From the NCBI GenBank assembly GCA_019115345.1, contig DXDV01000170.1, forward strand, positions 1 to 9,479: DNA of 9,479 nt. Direction: 5' to 3'. The DNA is from Candidatus Intestinimonas stercorigallinarum. Its GTDB lineage: Bacteria; Bacillota; Clostridia; Oscillospirales; Oscillospiraceae. The position numbers and the translations under genes were made by a program. The notes beneath the pieces were generated by a model that did not search any database, was not told where the DNA came from, and worked only from the letters and a program-made list of their open reading frames with translations. Positions 1-4,491 of the stretch are shown piece by piece (position 1 is the stretch's first letter; every line of letters starts with the position of its first letter).

Positions 1-269
1 GCCGGAATTCATTCCGGCAGGGTACAGGCTGTCAAAAAAGTGGCACCACGCAAAACAAGCCACGGGGGAAAAGTGTGAAAGGGGGTCAGGACTGCCGGTG
101 GCAGTCCTGATGCCTTCGAGCAAAGCCACACTGAAACAGGTGAGCCCCCACTTTCGCGTGCAGTCAGGAACTTTTTCGATGAAATCGAAAAAGTCAGCAG
201 CTTGTAGAAAAAGCCAAAGTGGGCTTTTTCTACAAGCTGTACCCTGCCGGAGTTCATTCCGGCAGGGTA
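1..269. repeat. Cluster of five palindromes, possible MITE-like or REP-like intergenic element
   Basis: No gene is visible here. Five inverted repeats follow each other: GCCGGAA/TTCCGGC (1-7 and 12-18), TCAGGACTGCC/GGCAGTCCTGA (86-96 and 100-110), ACTTTTTCGAT/ATCGAAAAAGT (170-180 and 184-194), an 18-bp perfect stem (198-215 and 222-239), and ACCCTGCCGGA/TCCGGCAGGGT (241-251 and 258-268). The two ends resemble each other in inverted orientation: CAGGGTACAG followed by an A-rich run at the left reappears, reverse complemented, at the right. This gives imperfect terminal inverted repeats of roughly 40 bp, each containing the same GCCGG hairpin. The layout fits a non-autonomous mobile or REP-type intergenic element. 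The left end is probably clipped by the window edge, since the matching ACCCT arm of the first hairpin is missing. The identity as a mobile element is inference. Confidence 0.55.
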
Positions 270-274
270 TTTTT
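241..274 (+). terminator. Intrinsic-type terminator hairpin with T-run, plus-strand direction
   Basis: A perfect 11-bp stem (ACCCTGCCGGA paired with TCCGGCAGGGT, loop GTTCAT) is followed by ATTTTTT, the classic form of a rho-independent terminator for transcripts coming from the left. On the minus strand the same hairpin lies just after the stop codon of the DUF4358 gene but has no T-run behind it, so it would be a weak terminator for that operon. It is also the right end of the palindrome cluster. Confidence 0.55.
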
Positions 275-284
275 TGTGCTTGGT

Positions 285-761
285 TCACCCGGCGGCGCTC
301 TCCCCGTCCAGGACGGCGGCGACGGCGTCGTAGTCGGCGGCCACCACCAGCACCACGGTGCTGCCCGCCTGGCGGACCACAGCGCTTTGCAGCTTGGGCA
401 GGTCCTCGGGCTTGTACTGCACCTCGGTCTCGGTCTCTGTCTGGGCGGTCAGGTGGGCCTCCACCGCCGTCTTGGCCGCGGCGGCGGCCTCCTCGTCGGC
501 CATGGTCACGATGACCAGCTCCTCATAGCCCCCCTCCAGGGAGGTGTAGACCGCCGCCGCCTCGGGCTCGCTCTCCAGCCCCAGGTAGGCCGACACCAGG
601 TCGGCGTCCAGCCGGGAGAGCTCCTGGCTGAAGGCGCCGGAATCCAGCAGGGCCTGGGCGGTGGTCTCGGGGTCGTAGCCCGCCGGGGCGGGGTCCTGTC
701 CGCCGCAGGCCGCCAGGAGGGCCAGGGCCAGGGCGGCCAGGGGGATCAACAGCTTTTTCAT
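285..761 (-). CDS. DUF4358 domain-containing lipoprotein
   Basis: Predicted 158-residue lipoprotein attached to the outer face of the membrane; its biochemical role is not known. The N-terminus is a lipoprotein signal: MKK, a hydrophobic stretch at residues 4-15, and a lipobox LAAC with the lipidated Cys at 19. Residues about 30-152 have the DUF4358 pattern: an acidic helical part, a central strand with ELVIVTMAD (81-89), an Ala-rich helix with EAHL near 101-104, and a final strand around VVLVVAAD (136-143). The start is the ATG at 761, preceded by AAGGAG at a good distance; a longer upstream reading has no ribosome binding site and would bury the signal peptide. The start codon overlaps the stop of the SGNH hydrolase gene (ATGA), so the two are probably translationally coupled. 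DUF4358 proteins often sit beside SGNH hydrolases in Clostridia, as recalled from family context. Confidence 0.82.
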   Translation of the reverse strand: MKKLLIPLAALALALLAACGGQDPAPAGYDPETTAQALLDSGAFSQELSRLDADLVSAYLGLESEPEAAAVYTSLEGGYEELVIVTMADEEAAAAAKTAVEAHLTAQTETETEVQYKPEDLPKLQSAVVRQAGSTVVLVVAADYDAVAAVLDGESAAG

Positions 762-1714
762 GGGGACATCTCCTTCGTGTTTTCCTCCGCCGGCTGTCCG
801 GCGGCGTAGGCCGCCGGGTCCACCGTGTGGGTCTTTAAGTAGGAATACCACTTCTCATACCAGCTCCGGGTGAAGTGGATGCCGTCGGTGGTCCCCTCCG
901 GGGGGAGGGAGCCGGTATCGTCGGCCAGGGCGGCGGCCACGTCCACGTAGACCACCCCTTTCCCGGCGCACAGCTCCCGTAGGAGCTCGTTGTACCGGGC
1001 CACGTTTTCGTTGCTCAGCCAGTCGGCCGGATTGGTCTGGCGGGCCTTCTCCGGCTCGATGGGGGGCAGGGACTGGATGTAGAGGACCGCCTCCGGCTGC
1101 CGGGCCCGGATCTCGTCCACCGTCCGGGCGAAGGCATCGGCAAAGGCGGCGTCGTCCCCGTAGCCCAGCTCGTTGACGCCGAACATGAGGTAGACCTTGC
1201 CGTACTGCTTCTCCTCCAGCCACTCCAGCACCGTCTTTTTGTCCCCCACCCCGTTTTTGGGGACGGCCCGGACGTCCACCACGTCGTTGCCCACCACGTG
1301 GAAGATCATGAGGGACTTGTAGGCCAGAAAGTCGGCCCCCCGGATACCGCTGTACAGCCGCAGGCCGTCGGTGCGGGAGTCCCCCAGAAAGACGGCGTCG
1401 GCAAACCAGTCGTCCTCCACCGCCTCCCGCTCCGGCGCGGGCTGGGTGAAGTCAAAGCCGGGGACCGGGGTGGGGGTGGGCTCCGGGGCGGGGGAGGGGG
1501 TCGCCCCCGCCTCCGGGGGGAATGCCTGGGCCCGGACCGCCGGGGAGGCCGTCTCCGCCGGGGCGGGCTGCTGGGCCAGGGCCCCCAGGGAGACCGCTCC
1601 GATGAGGGCGGCGCAGGCCAGCAGGGCGCTCAGGGCCAGCCGCCGGCGGTGTCCGGTCCGGCAGTCCCCGGCCTCCTGGCCGCCGGGTCCGTCCAAATGC
1701 GCGTGTTCCTTCAT
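758..1714 (-). CDS. Membrane-anchored SGNH/GDSL-family hydrolase
   Basis: Predicted 318-residue surface hydrolase, probably an esterase or acetyl-transfer/deacetylase enzyme acting on cell-envelope carbohydrate; the substrate is not shown. Residues 1-25 are polar with RRR at 23-25, residues 26-47 form one hydrophobic anchor, and 48-90 are a Pro/Ala/Thr-rich linker outside the cell. The catalytic domain runs from about 100 to 295. Block I is FLGDSRTDG (109-117) with nucleophile Ser113; a block III-like element is FGVNE (178-182) with oxyanion-hole Asn181; block V is DGIHF (277-281), giving catalytic Asp277 and His280. The start ATG at 1714 has AGGAGA eight bases ahead; a longer in-frame reading to 1837 overlaps the upstream gene and was rejected. 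It lies 28 bases after the ThrE C-terminal subunit gene and overlaps the DUF4358 gene by four bases. Confidence 0.85.
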   Translation of the reverse strand: MKEHAHLDGPGGQEAGDCRTGHRRRLALSALLACAALIGAVSLGALAQQPAPAETASPAVRAQAFPPEAGATPSPAPEPTPTPVPGFDFTQPAPEREAVEDDWFADAVFLGDSRTDGLRLYSGIRGADFLAYKSLMIFHVVGNDVVDVRAVPKNGVGDKKTVLEWLEEKQYGKVYLMFGVNELGYGDDAAFADAFARTVDEIRARQPEAVLYIQSLPPIEPEKARQTNPADWLSNENVARYNELLRELCAGKGVVYVDVAAALADDTGSLPPEGTTDGIHFTRSWYEKWYSYLKTHTVDPAAYAAGQPAEENTKEMSP

Positions 1715-1742
1715 GCAAGGGTCTCCTCTCTCTGTCTTGTGA

Positions 1743-2201
1743 TCAGGCTCCCCGGCCCTGCCGCCGGCGCTGGAGCATACTGTGCATCCGCACCAGGGAG
1801 GAGACCACCAGCACCCCCACCGCCAGGGACCCGGCAATGCACAGGGTGTGGAGCCCGGTGGTGAGGAAATCCTGGGTGTCCCCCCGGAGGGCGGCGTCCA
1901 TCATGTTGTAGATGCCGGCGCCCGGCACCAGGGGGATGAAGGCGATGAGCAGATAGCCGGTGGCGGGGCATTTCCGCACCCGGGCCATGACCTCGGAGTA
2001 GGCCGAGAGAAAGACCGCCGCCAAAAAAGACTGGATGAGGTCGTTTTCCCCCACCAGGGGGCCGGTGAGCAGATAGACCAGCCAGGCCAGGGCGCCCCCC
2101 AGGGCGCACAGCACCGCCCCCGGACCCCGGATGCGGAAGAGGACGCAGAAGCCCAGGCAGGCCAAAAAGGCATAGAGGCAGGGCAGCAGCAGCTCCGGCA
2201 T
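1743..2201 (-). CDS. Threonine/serine exporter family protein, small subunit (ThrE_2, DUF3815, YjjB-like)
   Basis: Predicted 152-residue inner-membrane protein, the C-terminal half of a ThrE-type exporter that in many bacteria is split in two genes. Four to five hydrophobic segments are visible, at about 4-22, 27-47, 55-70, 82-100 and 112-137, followed by a basic tail (RRRQGR near 145-150). The family signature is the stretch around residues 79-100, with CPATGYLL and FIPLVPGAGIY (88-98). It starts one base after the stop of the larger subunit (TGA-T-ATG), with GGGGGGTGG as ribosome binding site inside the end of that gene, so the two are almost certainly co-translated in fixed ratio. Export of threonine or serine is known for family members such as C. 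glutamicum ThrE; YjjP/YjjB of E. coli are linked to dicarboxylate export, so the substrate here is open. Confidence 0.85.
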   Translation of the reverse strand: MPELLLPCLYAFLACLGFCVLFRIRGPGAVLCALGGALAWLVYLLTGPLVGENDLIQSFLAAVFLSAYSEVMARVRKCPATGYLLIAFIPLVPGAGIYNMMDAALRGDTQDFLTTGLHTLCIAGSLAVGVLVVSSLVRMHSMLQRRRQGRGA

Positions 2202-2202
2202 A

Positions 2203-2973
2203 TCAAGCCACCCCCCACAGTCCGCCGGCCAGGCTCAGGGCCACGCCGGTGCCCAGGGCGATGCCCGCCCCGGTGAGGAGGGCTTCGGCCAGCTTCACCA
2301 GCCCGGACATCATGTCCCCGGCGATGACGTCCCGCATGAAGTTGGTCATCACCAGGCCGGGGGCCTGGGCCATGATCCCTCCGATGATGATGAGGTCGAT
2401 GTGCTCCCCCAGCCCCAGGGCGGTGAGCCCGGAGGCCAGCAGGCCGCAGAAAAAGCCGCCCACCATGGTTTTGAAAAAGAGGTTGGTGCCCAGCCGGGTC
2501 ATGAAGGGGACCACCAGGCCCACCGCCAGGCCGCACAGCCCGCCGCACAGGGCGTCCCGGGCGGTGCCGCCGAAGAAGAGGCAGAAGGCGGAGGTGAGGA
2601 GGAAGTAGGCCGCCAGCTGCACCGCCAGGGGGGCGTCGGGGCTCTCCTCCAGGGTGCGGGCCAGCGCCCGCTCGGCCTGGTCCAGGGCCACGGGCTGGGT
2701 GCACAGCTGCCGGCACAGGGCGTTGAGGGCCTCCATCCGGCTGATGTCGGTGCCGTGGCCGGGCACCCGCCGGACACGGGTGATGGGTTTCTGCCCCGGG
2801 GCGGTCAGGCTGACGATGACGCAGTTGGGGATGACAAAGACCTCCCCGGTCTCCACCCCATAGGCCGTGAGGAGGTACTGCACCGACTCCTCCACCCGGT
2901 AGATCTCCGCCCCGCTGAGCAGTAGATGGTAGCCCAGGTCGCTGCTCAGGGTCAGCAGTTTGTCATAGTCCAA
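2203..2973 (-). CDS. Threonine/serine exporter family protein, large subunit (ThrE/DUF1212, YjjP-like)
   Basis: Predicted 256-residue membrane protein (265 if an ATG at 3000 is used). Residues 1-110 are a soluble domain beginning DYDKLL, with the conserved SGAEIYRVEES element at about 20-30. Residues about 115-255 carry hydrophobic segments; the clearest family mark is PGLVMTNFMRD continuing to AGDMMSG (about 205-224), a hallmark of ThrE/DUF1212 proteins. It pairs with the small subunit immediately downstream to form one exporter of threonine, serine or a related small acid. The TTG at 2973 is preferred because GAGGTG sits eight bases ahead of it, whereas the ATG at 3000 has no well-placed ribosome binding site and falls inside a likely -10 box. 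If that promoter is not used, the ATG start adds nine residues. Family assignment is firm; start and substrate are less so. Confidence 0.85.
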   Translation of the reverse strand: MDYDKLLTLSSDLGYHLLLSGAEIYRVEESVQYLLTAYGVETGEVFVIPNCVIVSLTAPGQKPITRVRRVPGHGTDISRMEALNALCRQLCTQPVALDQAERALARTLEESPDAPLAVQLAAYFLLTSAFCLFFGGTARDALCGGLCGLAVGLVVPFMTRLGTNLFFKTMVGGFFCGLLASGLTALGLGEHIDLIIIGGIMAQAPGLVMTNFMRDVIAGDMMSGLVKLAEALLTGAGIALGTGVALSLAGGLWGVA

Positions 2974-2997
2974 GTCTGCGGCACCTCTCTCCATCCA

Positions 2998-3026
2998 CAT
3001 ATAAATAAGACGCTCCGCCCCGTCAA
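2998..3026 (-). promoter_or_regulatory. Putative sigma-A promoter of the thrE-SGNH-DUF4358 operon
   Basis: On the minus strand TTGACG (3021-3026) and TATATG (2998-3003) are separated by exactly 17 bases. The -35 is five of six to consensus, the -10 four of six. Transcription would begin near 2991, just past the ATG at 3000, supporting the TTG start at 2973. The DUF3783 gene ends only 8 bases upstream of the -35, so read-through from that gene is also possible. Confidence 0.45.
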
Positions 3027-3033
3027 AAAGTTT

Positions 3034-3399
3034 TCACGTCCCGCCCATGGCCCGCCGCTCCGCCGAGAGCTCCCGGACCAGCCGCGCAAAGCTCCAGGCG
3101 GCGTTGGCGCCGGTGAGCACGGCCTTCAGGGCGGGGGGCGCTCCGGCGGCCTTGAGGGCCTCCAGCACAGCGTCCAGGGTGTCCCGGTCCACCCCGCAGA
3201 ACACCAGGGTCCGCTCCTCCGGGGGCGTCCCCCCCTCCTGCCCCTCCGGGCAGCCCGGAAGGCCCGCCAGGAAGCCCACGCTCCGGCCCGTCCGGCTCCG
3301 GGGGACGGGGACGACCTCCAGCCCGAACCGGCGGCACACCCCGGCAATGGGGCCTGACCCCATCAGCGCCAGGGGCTCATAGTACAAAACCGACGCCAT
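3034..3399 (-). CDS. DUF3783 domain-containing protein
   Basis: Predicted soluble 121-residue protein of unknown function. Residues 1-50 begin SVLYYEP and have an alternating strand-helix character; 51-62 are a Gly/Pro/Glu-rich linker; 63-115 match the pattern of DUF3783, with a strand LVFCGV (65-70), the helix DRDTLDAVLEAL (71-82), and the typical tail LKAVLTGANAAW (91-102) followed by an amphipathic helix. No membrane segment, signal peptide or catalytic motif is seen. The start ATG at 3399 has a strong AAGGAGG seven bases ahead; an upstream in-frame ATG at 3453 has none and lies in the leader hairpin region. It has its own promoter at 3456-3485 and stands between the cyclophilin gene and the ThrE operon, all on the same strand. 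The family call is made from recognised sequence pattern, not from a search. Confidence 0.75.
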   Translation of the reverse strand: MASVLYYEPLALMGSGPIAGVCRRFGLEVVPVPRSRTGRSVGFLAGLPGCPEGQEGGTPPEERTLVFCGVDRDTLDAVLEALKAAGAPPALKAVLTGANAAWSFARLVRELSAERRAMGGT

Positions 3400-3406
3400 C
3401 GTTCCG

Positions 3407-3439
3407 CCTCCTTTTTCCGCCCGCCCCGAGGAGGGCGGG
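3407..3439 (-). promoter_or_regulatory. Leader hairpin overlapping an anti-Shine-Dalgarno sequence, DUF3783 gene
   Basis: In the short leader (about 50 bases) CCCGCCC and GGGCGGG (plus-strand 3420-3426 and 3433-3439) form a 7-bp hairpin. The same strand of the stem-loop carries CCTCCT (3429-3434), the exact complement of the ribosome binding site AGGAGG (3407-3412). Extended pairing (CCGCC, a bulged C, then TCCT) could cover the site, in competition with the hairpin. A GC-rich background makes chance pairing possible. Confidence 0.3.
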
Positions 3440-3455
3440 GGATGTCGCACCATTC

Positions 3456-3485
3456 AGTATAGCAGATACCCCCGCGGGTTGTCAC
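3456..3485 (-). promoter_or_regulatory. Sigma-A promoter with extended -10 for the DUF3783 gene
   Basis: On the minus strand GTGACA (3480-3485) is followed after 18 bases by TATACT (3456-3461). The -10 is preceded by TGC, giving an extended -10 (TGnTATACT). Both boxes are five of six to consensus. The predicted start near 3449 leaves a leader of about 50 bases. Confidence 0.6.
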
Positions 3486-3520
3486 CTGTGATTTTCCCCC
3501 TTTTCCGGGGAAAGACCGCG

Positions 3521-3539
3521 GCCCGGAGTTCCTCCGGGC
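3521..3539 (-). terminator. Hairpin after the cyclophilin gene, weak terminator candidate
   Basis: A perfect 8-bp stem GCCCGGAG/CTCCGGGC with a 3-base loop begins two bases after the stop codon of the cyclophilin gene. No T-run follows directly; a second weaker dyad (TTTCCCC/GGGGAAA, 3493-3499 and 3507-3513) lies behind it. Some read-through into the DUF3783 gene is likely. Confidence 0.4.
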
Positions 3540-3541
3540 TG

Positions 3542-4132
3542 TCAGGGGATGTAAAGTTCGGGCCAGAAGTGGGGCTTTTCCCGCCGGCCCAGACGCACGG
3601 GCTGGCCGTGATCCCTGCCGAAGGTCTCCGTCTCGACCCGCTTGATGCGCACGGGATCTACCGGCGTGTTGATCTTGACCTCCGGCAGGCCGGGGTAGGC
3701 CGCCGGGACGGTTTCCAACCGTTCCAGCCGGCGCAGCTCCTCCAGCCCCCGGGTCACCCTTCCGAAAATGGGGTATTTCCCTGTGATGGCGGGGCAGTCC
3801 GCCAGGGGGAAGAAAAACTCTCCGCCGGAAATATCGGGCAGAGGGCCGTCCCCATAGCCGCCCATTCCGACGGTCCCGAAGCTCGCCTCCAGATATCGCC
3901 CGCTCCTCACGTCGTTGGGGATGAAGTAGCAGGCCTCCGGGCGGCCAAAGGCGTGGTAGCTGACGTCCACCACCCACCCCGGAACGATGCGCTCGATGGG
4001 GTAGTGGTCAAAGATCCCCCTCCGGGCCAGGCTGAGAAAGCTGGTCACCGCGTGCGGGGCGATCTCCGGATACAGCTCCAGAGAGATGGCTCCGCCATTG
4101 GAGAGGGTGATGGCTGCTGTGGGATGACGCAT
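3542..4132 (-). CDS. Divergent cyclophilin-type peptidyl-prolyl cis-trans isomerase
   Basis: Predicted 196-residue cytoplasmic protein with a cyclophilin fold over residues about 6-140; such enzymes isomerise peptide bonds before proline. Visible landmarks are the opening ITLSNGGAISLELYPEIAPHAV (only the order matters: strand, ELYPE, then the helix to about 40), RIVPGW (48-53) holding the catalytic Arg48, FGTVGMGG (85-92), EFFFPL (105-110) and GKYPIFGRV (118-126). Several positions that bind substrate in typical cyclophilins differ: Phe60 and Gln63 of human CypA correspond to Trp53 and Asp56, and His126 to Tyr120. Residues 141-196 extend beyond the core and are not recognised. No signal peptide is seen. 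The start ATG at 4132 follows AAGGAGGT at six bases. It has its own promoter and is divergent from hyuAB. The fold is well supported; isomerase activity is less certain. Confidence 0.8.
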   Translation of the reverse strand: MRHPTAAITLSNGGAISLELYPEIAPHAVTSFLSLARRGIFDHYPIERIVPGWVVDVSYHAFGRPEACYFIPNDVRSGRYLEASFGTVGMGGYGDGPLPDISGGEFFFPLADCPAITGKYPIFGRVTRGLEELRRLERLETVPAAYPGLPEVKINTPVDPVRIKRVETETFGRDHGQPVRLGRREKPHFWPELYIP

Positions 4133-4171
4133 GGTCTGACCTCCTTCGCTCCGACTGTGACGGCCATGTCC

Positions 4172-4180
4172 ATTATATCA
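4172..4180 (-). promoter_or_regulatory. Extended -10 promoter of the cyclophilin gene
   Basis: On the minus strand TGATATAAT gives a perfect TATAAT (4172-4177) preceded by the TG of an extended -10. No good -35 is seen at 16-18 bases, as is common for extended -10 promoters. Transcription would begin near 4165, leaving about 33 bases of leader. It fires away from the hyuAB promoter, within the gene-free stretch 4133-4491. Confidence 0.6.
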
Positions 4181-4286
4181 GGACGCCGCCCGCAAATCCA
4201 CCGTAATGCGTACGGAACAAAGCGGAACGCCAGGGCTTCCGGCTCTCTTCTATACGCAGTCCCAGAAAGGTCTTGGGCCATTCGGA

Positions 4287-4320
4287 AAAGAGAGGGAAAG
4301 ACAGGCCGCTTTCTCGCTTT
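4287..4320. promoter_or_regulatory. Imperfect dyad just upstream of the hyuAB promoter, operator candidate
   Basis: AAAGAGAG-GG-AAAG on the left mirrors CTTT-CTCGCTTT on the right (seven of eight plus four of four, with a two-base bulge), centred near 4304. The right arm ends seven bases before the -35 at 4327, a usual place for an activator or repressor site. No regulator gene is in the window, and short A/G-rich dyads arise by chance. Confidence 0.25.
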
Positions 4321-4326
4321 AACGCA

Positions 4327-4355
4327 TTGACACAATGCTGCGGCAATGATACAAT
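4327..4355 (+). promoter_or_regulatory. Strong sigma-A promoter of the hyuAB operon
   Basis: A perfect TTGACA (4327-4332) is followed after exactly 17 bases by TACAAT (4350-4355), five of six to consensus and preceded by TGA, so also an extended -10. It is the best promoter in the window. Transcription should begin near 4362, leaving a leader of about 130 bases before the hyuA start. Confidence 0.8.
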
Positions 4356-4392
4356 TTGAGGGAACTTTATCCACATGCGGCGTACATTCCAC

Positions 4393-4482
4393 CTGGGAAC
4401 GGCTGATCCCAAGGGGAGAGGCAGGCGGGCTTCCGCCGGGCGCAAGATCCCCGGATCAGCGGTCGCCCAGAAAAAGCGGGGA
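4393..4482 (+). promoter_or_regulatory. Structured leader RNA of hyuAB, candidate cis-regulatory element
   Basis: The leader folds into one long interrupted stem: CTGGG/CCCAG (4393-4397 and 4466-4470), GCTGATCC/GGATCAGC (4402-4409 and 4453-4460), then across a CAA bulge GGGGA/TCCCC (4413-4417 and 4448-4452), and a tip hairpin GGCGG/CCGCC (4424-4428 and 4433-4437) inside a large internal loop. The loop sequence GGGCG (4438-4442) can alternatively pair with CGCCC (4464-4468) as a pseudoknot. TCCCC could also pair with the ribosome binding site GGGGA (4478-4482), excluding the first fold. No T-run follows, so control, if any, would be on translation. It does not match a riboswitch class I can recognise. 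Pairings are read directly; regulation is inference. Confidence 0.45.
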
Positions 4483-4491
4483 GGTCATGTT

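Noticed and set aside
9..257. An 82-residue open frame on the minus strand across the palindrome cluster
   Set aside because: It follows the inverted repeats, has no recognisable protein character and no ribosome binding site; it is a by-product of the repeats.
758..1837. Long form of the SGNH hydrolase starting at 1837
   Set aside because: It would overlap the ThrE small subunit by about 95 bases and add a Trp/Cys/Gly-rich leader; the ATG at 1714 has a proper ribosome binding site.
4261..4277. A CCCA...TGGG dyad upstream of the hyuAB promoter
   Set aside because: The arms match only with an insertion and over four to six bases; too weak to call an operator.
4393..4470. Assignment of the hyuAB leader to a known riboswitch (guanidine, tetrahydrofolate, preQ1)
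   Set aside because: The conserved core sequences I remember for these classes are not present, so I kept it as an unclassified structured leader.
4375..4491. An upstream in-frame start that would lengthen HyuA by 39 residues
   Set aside because: The extension is basic and unlike the family, lies in the structured leader, is only about 13 bases from the predicted transcription start, and lacks a ribosome binding site.
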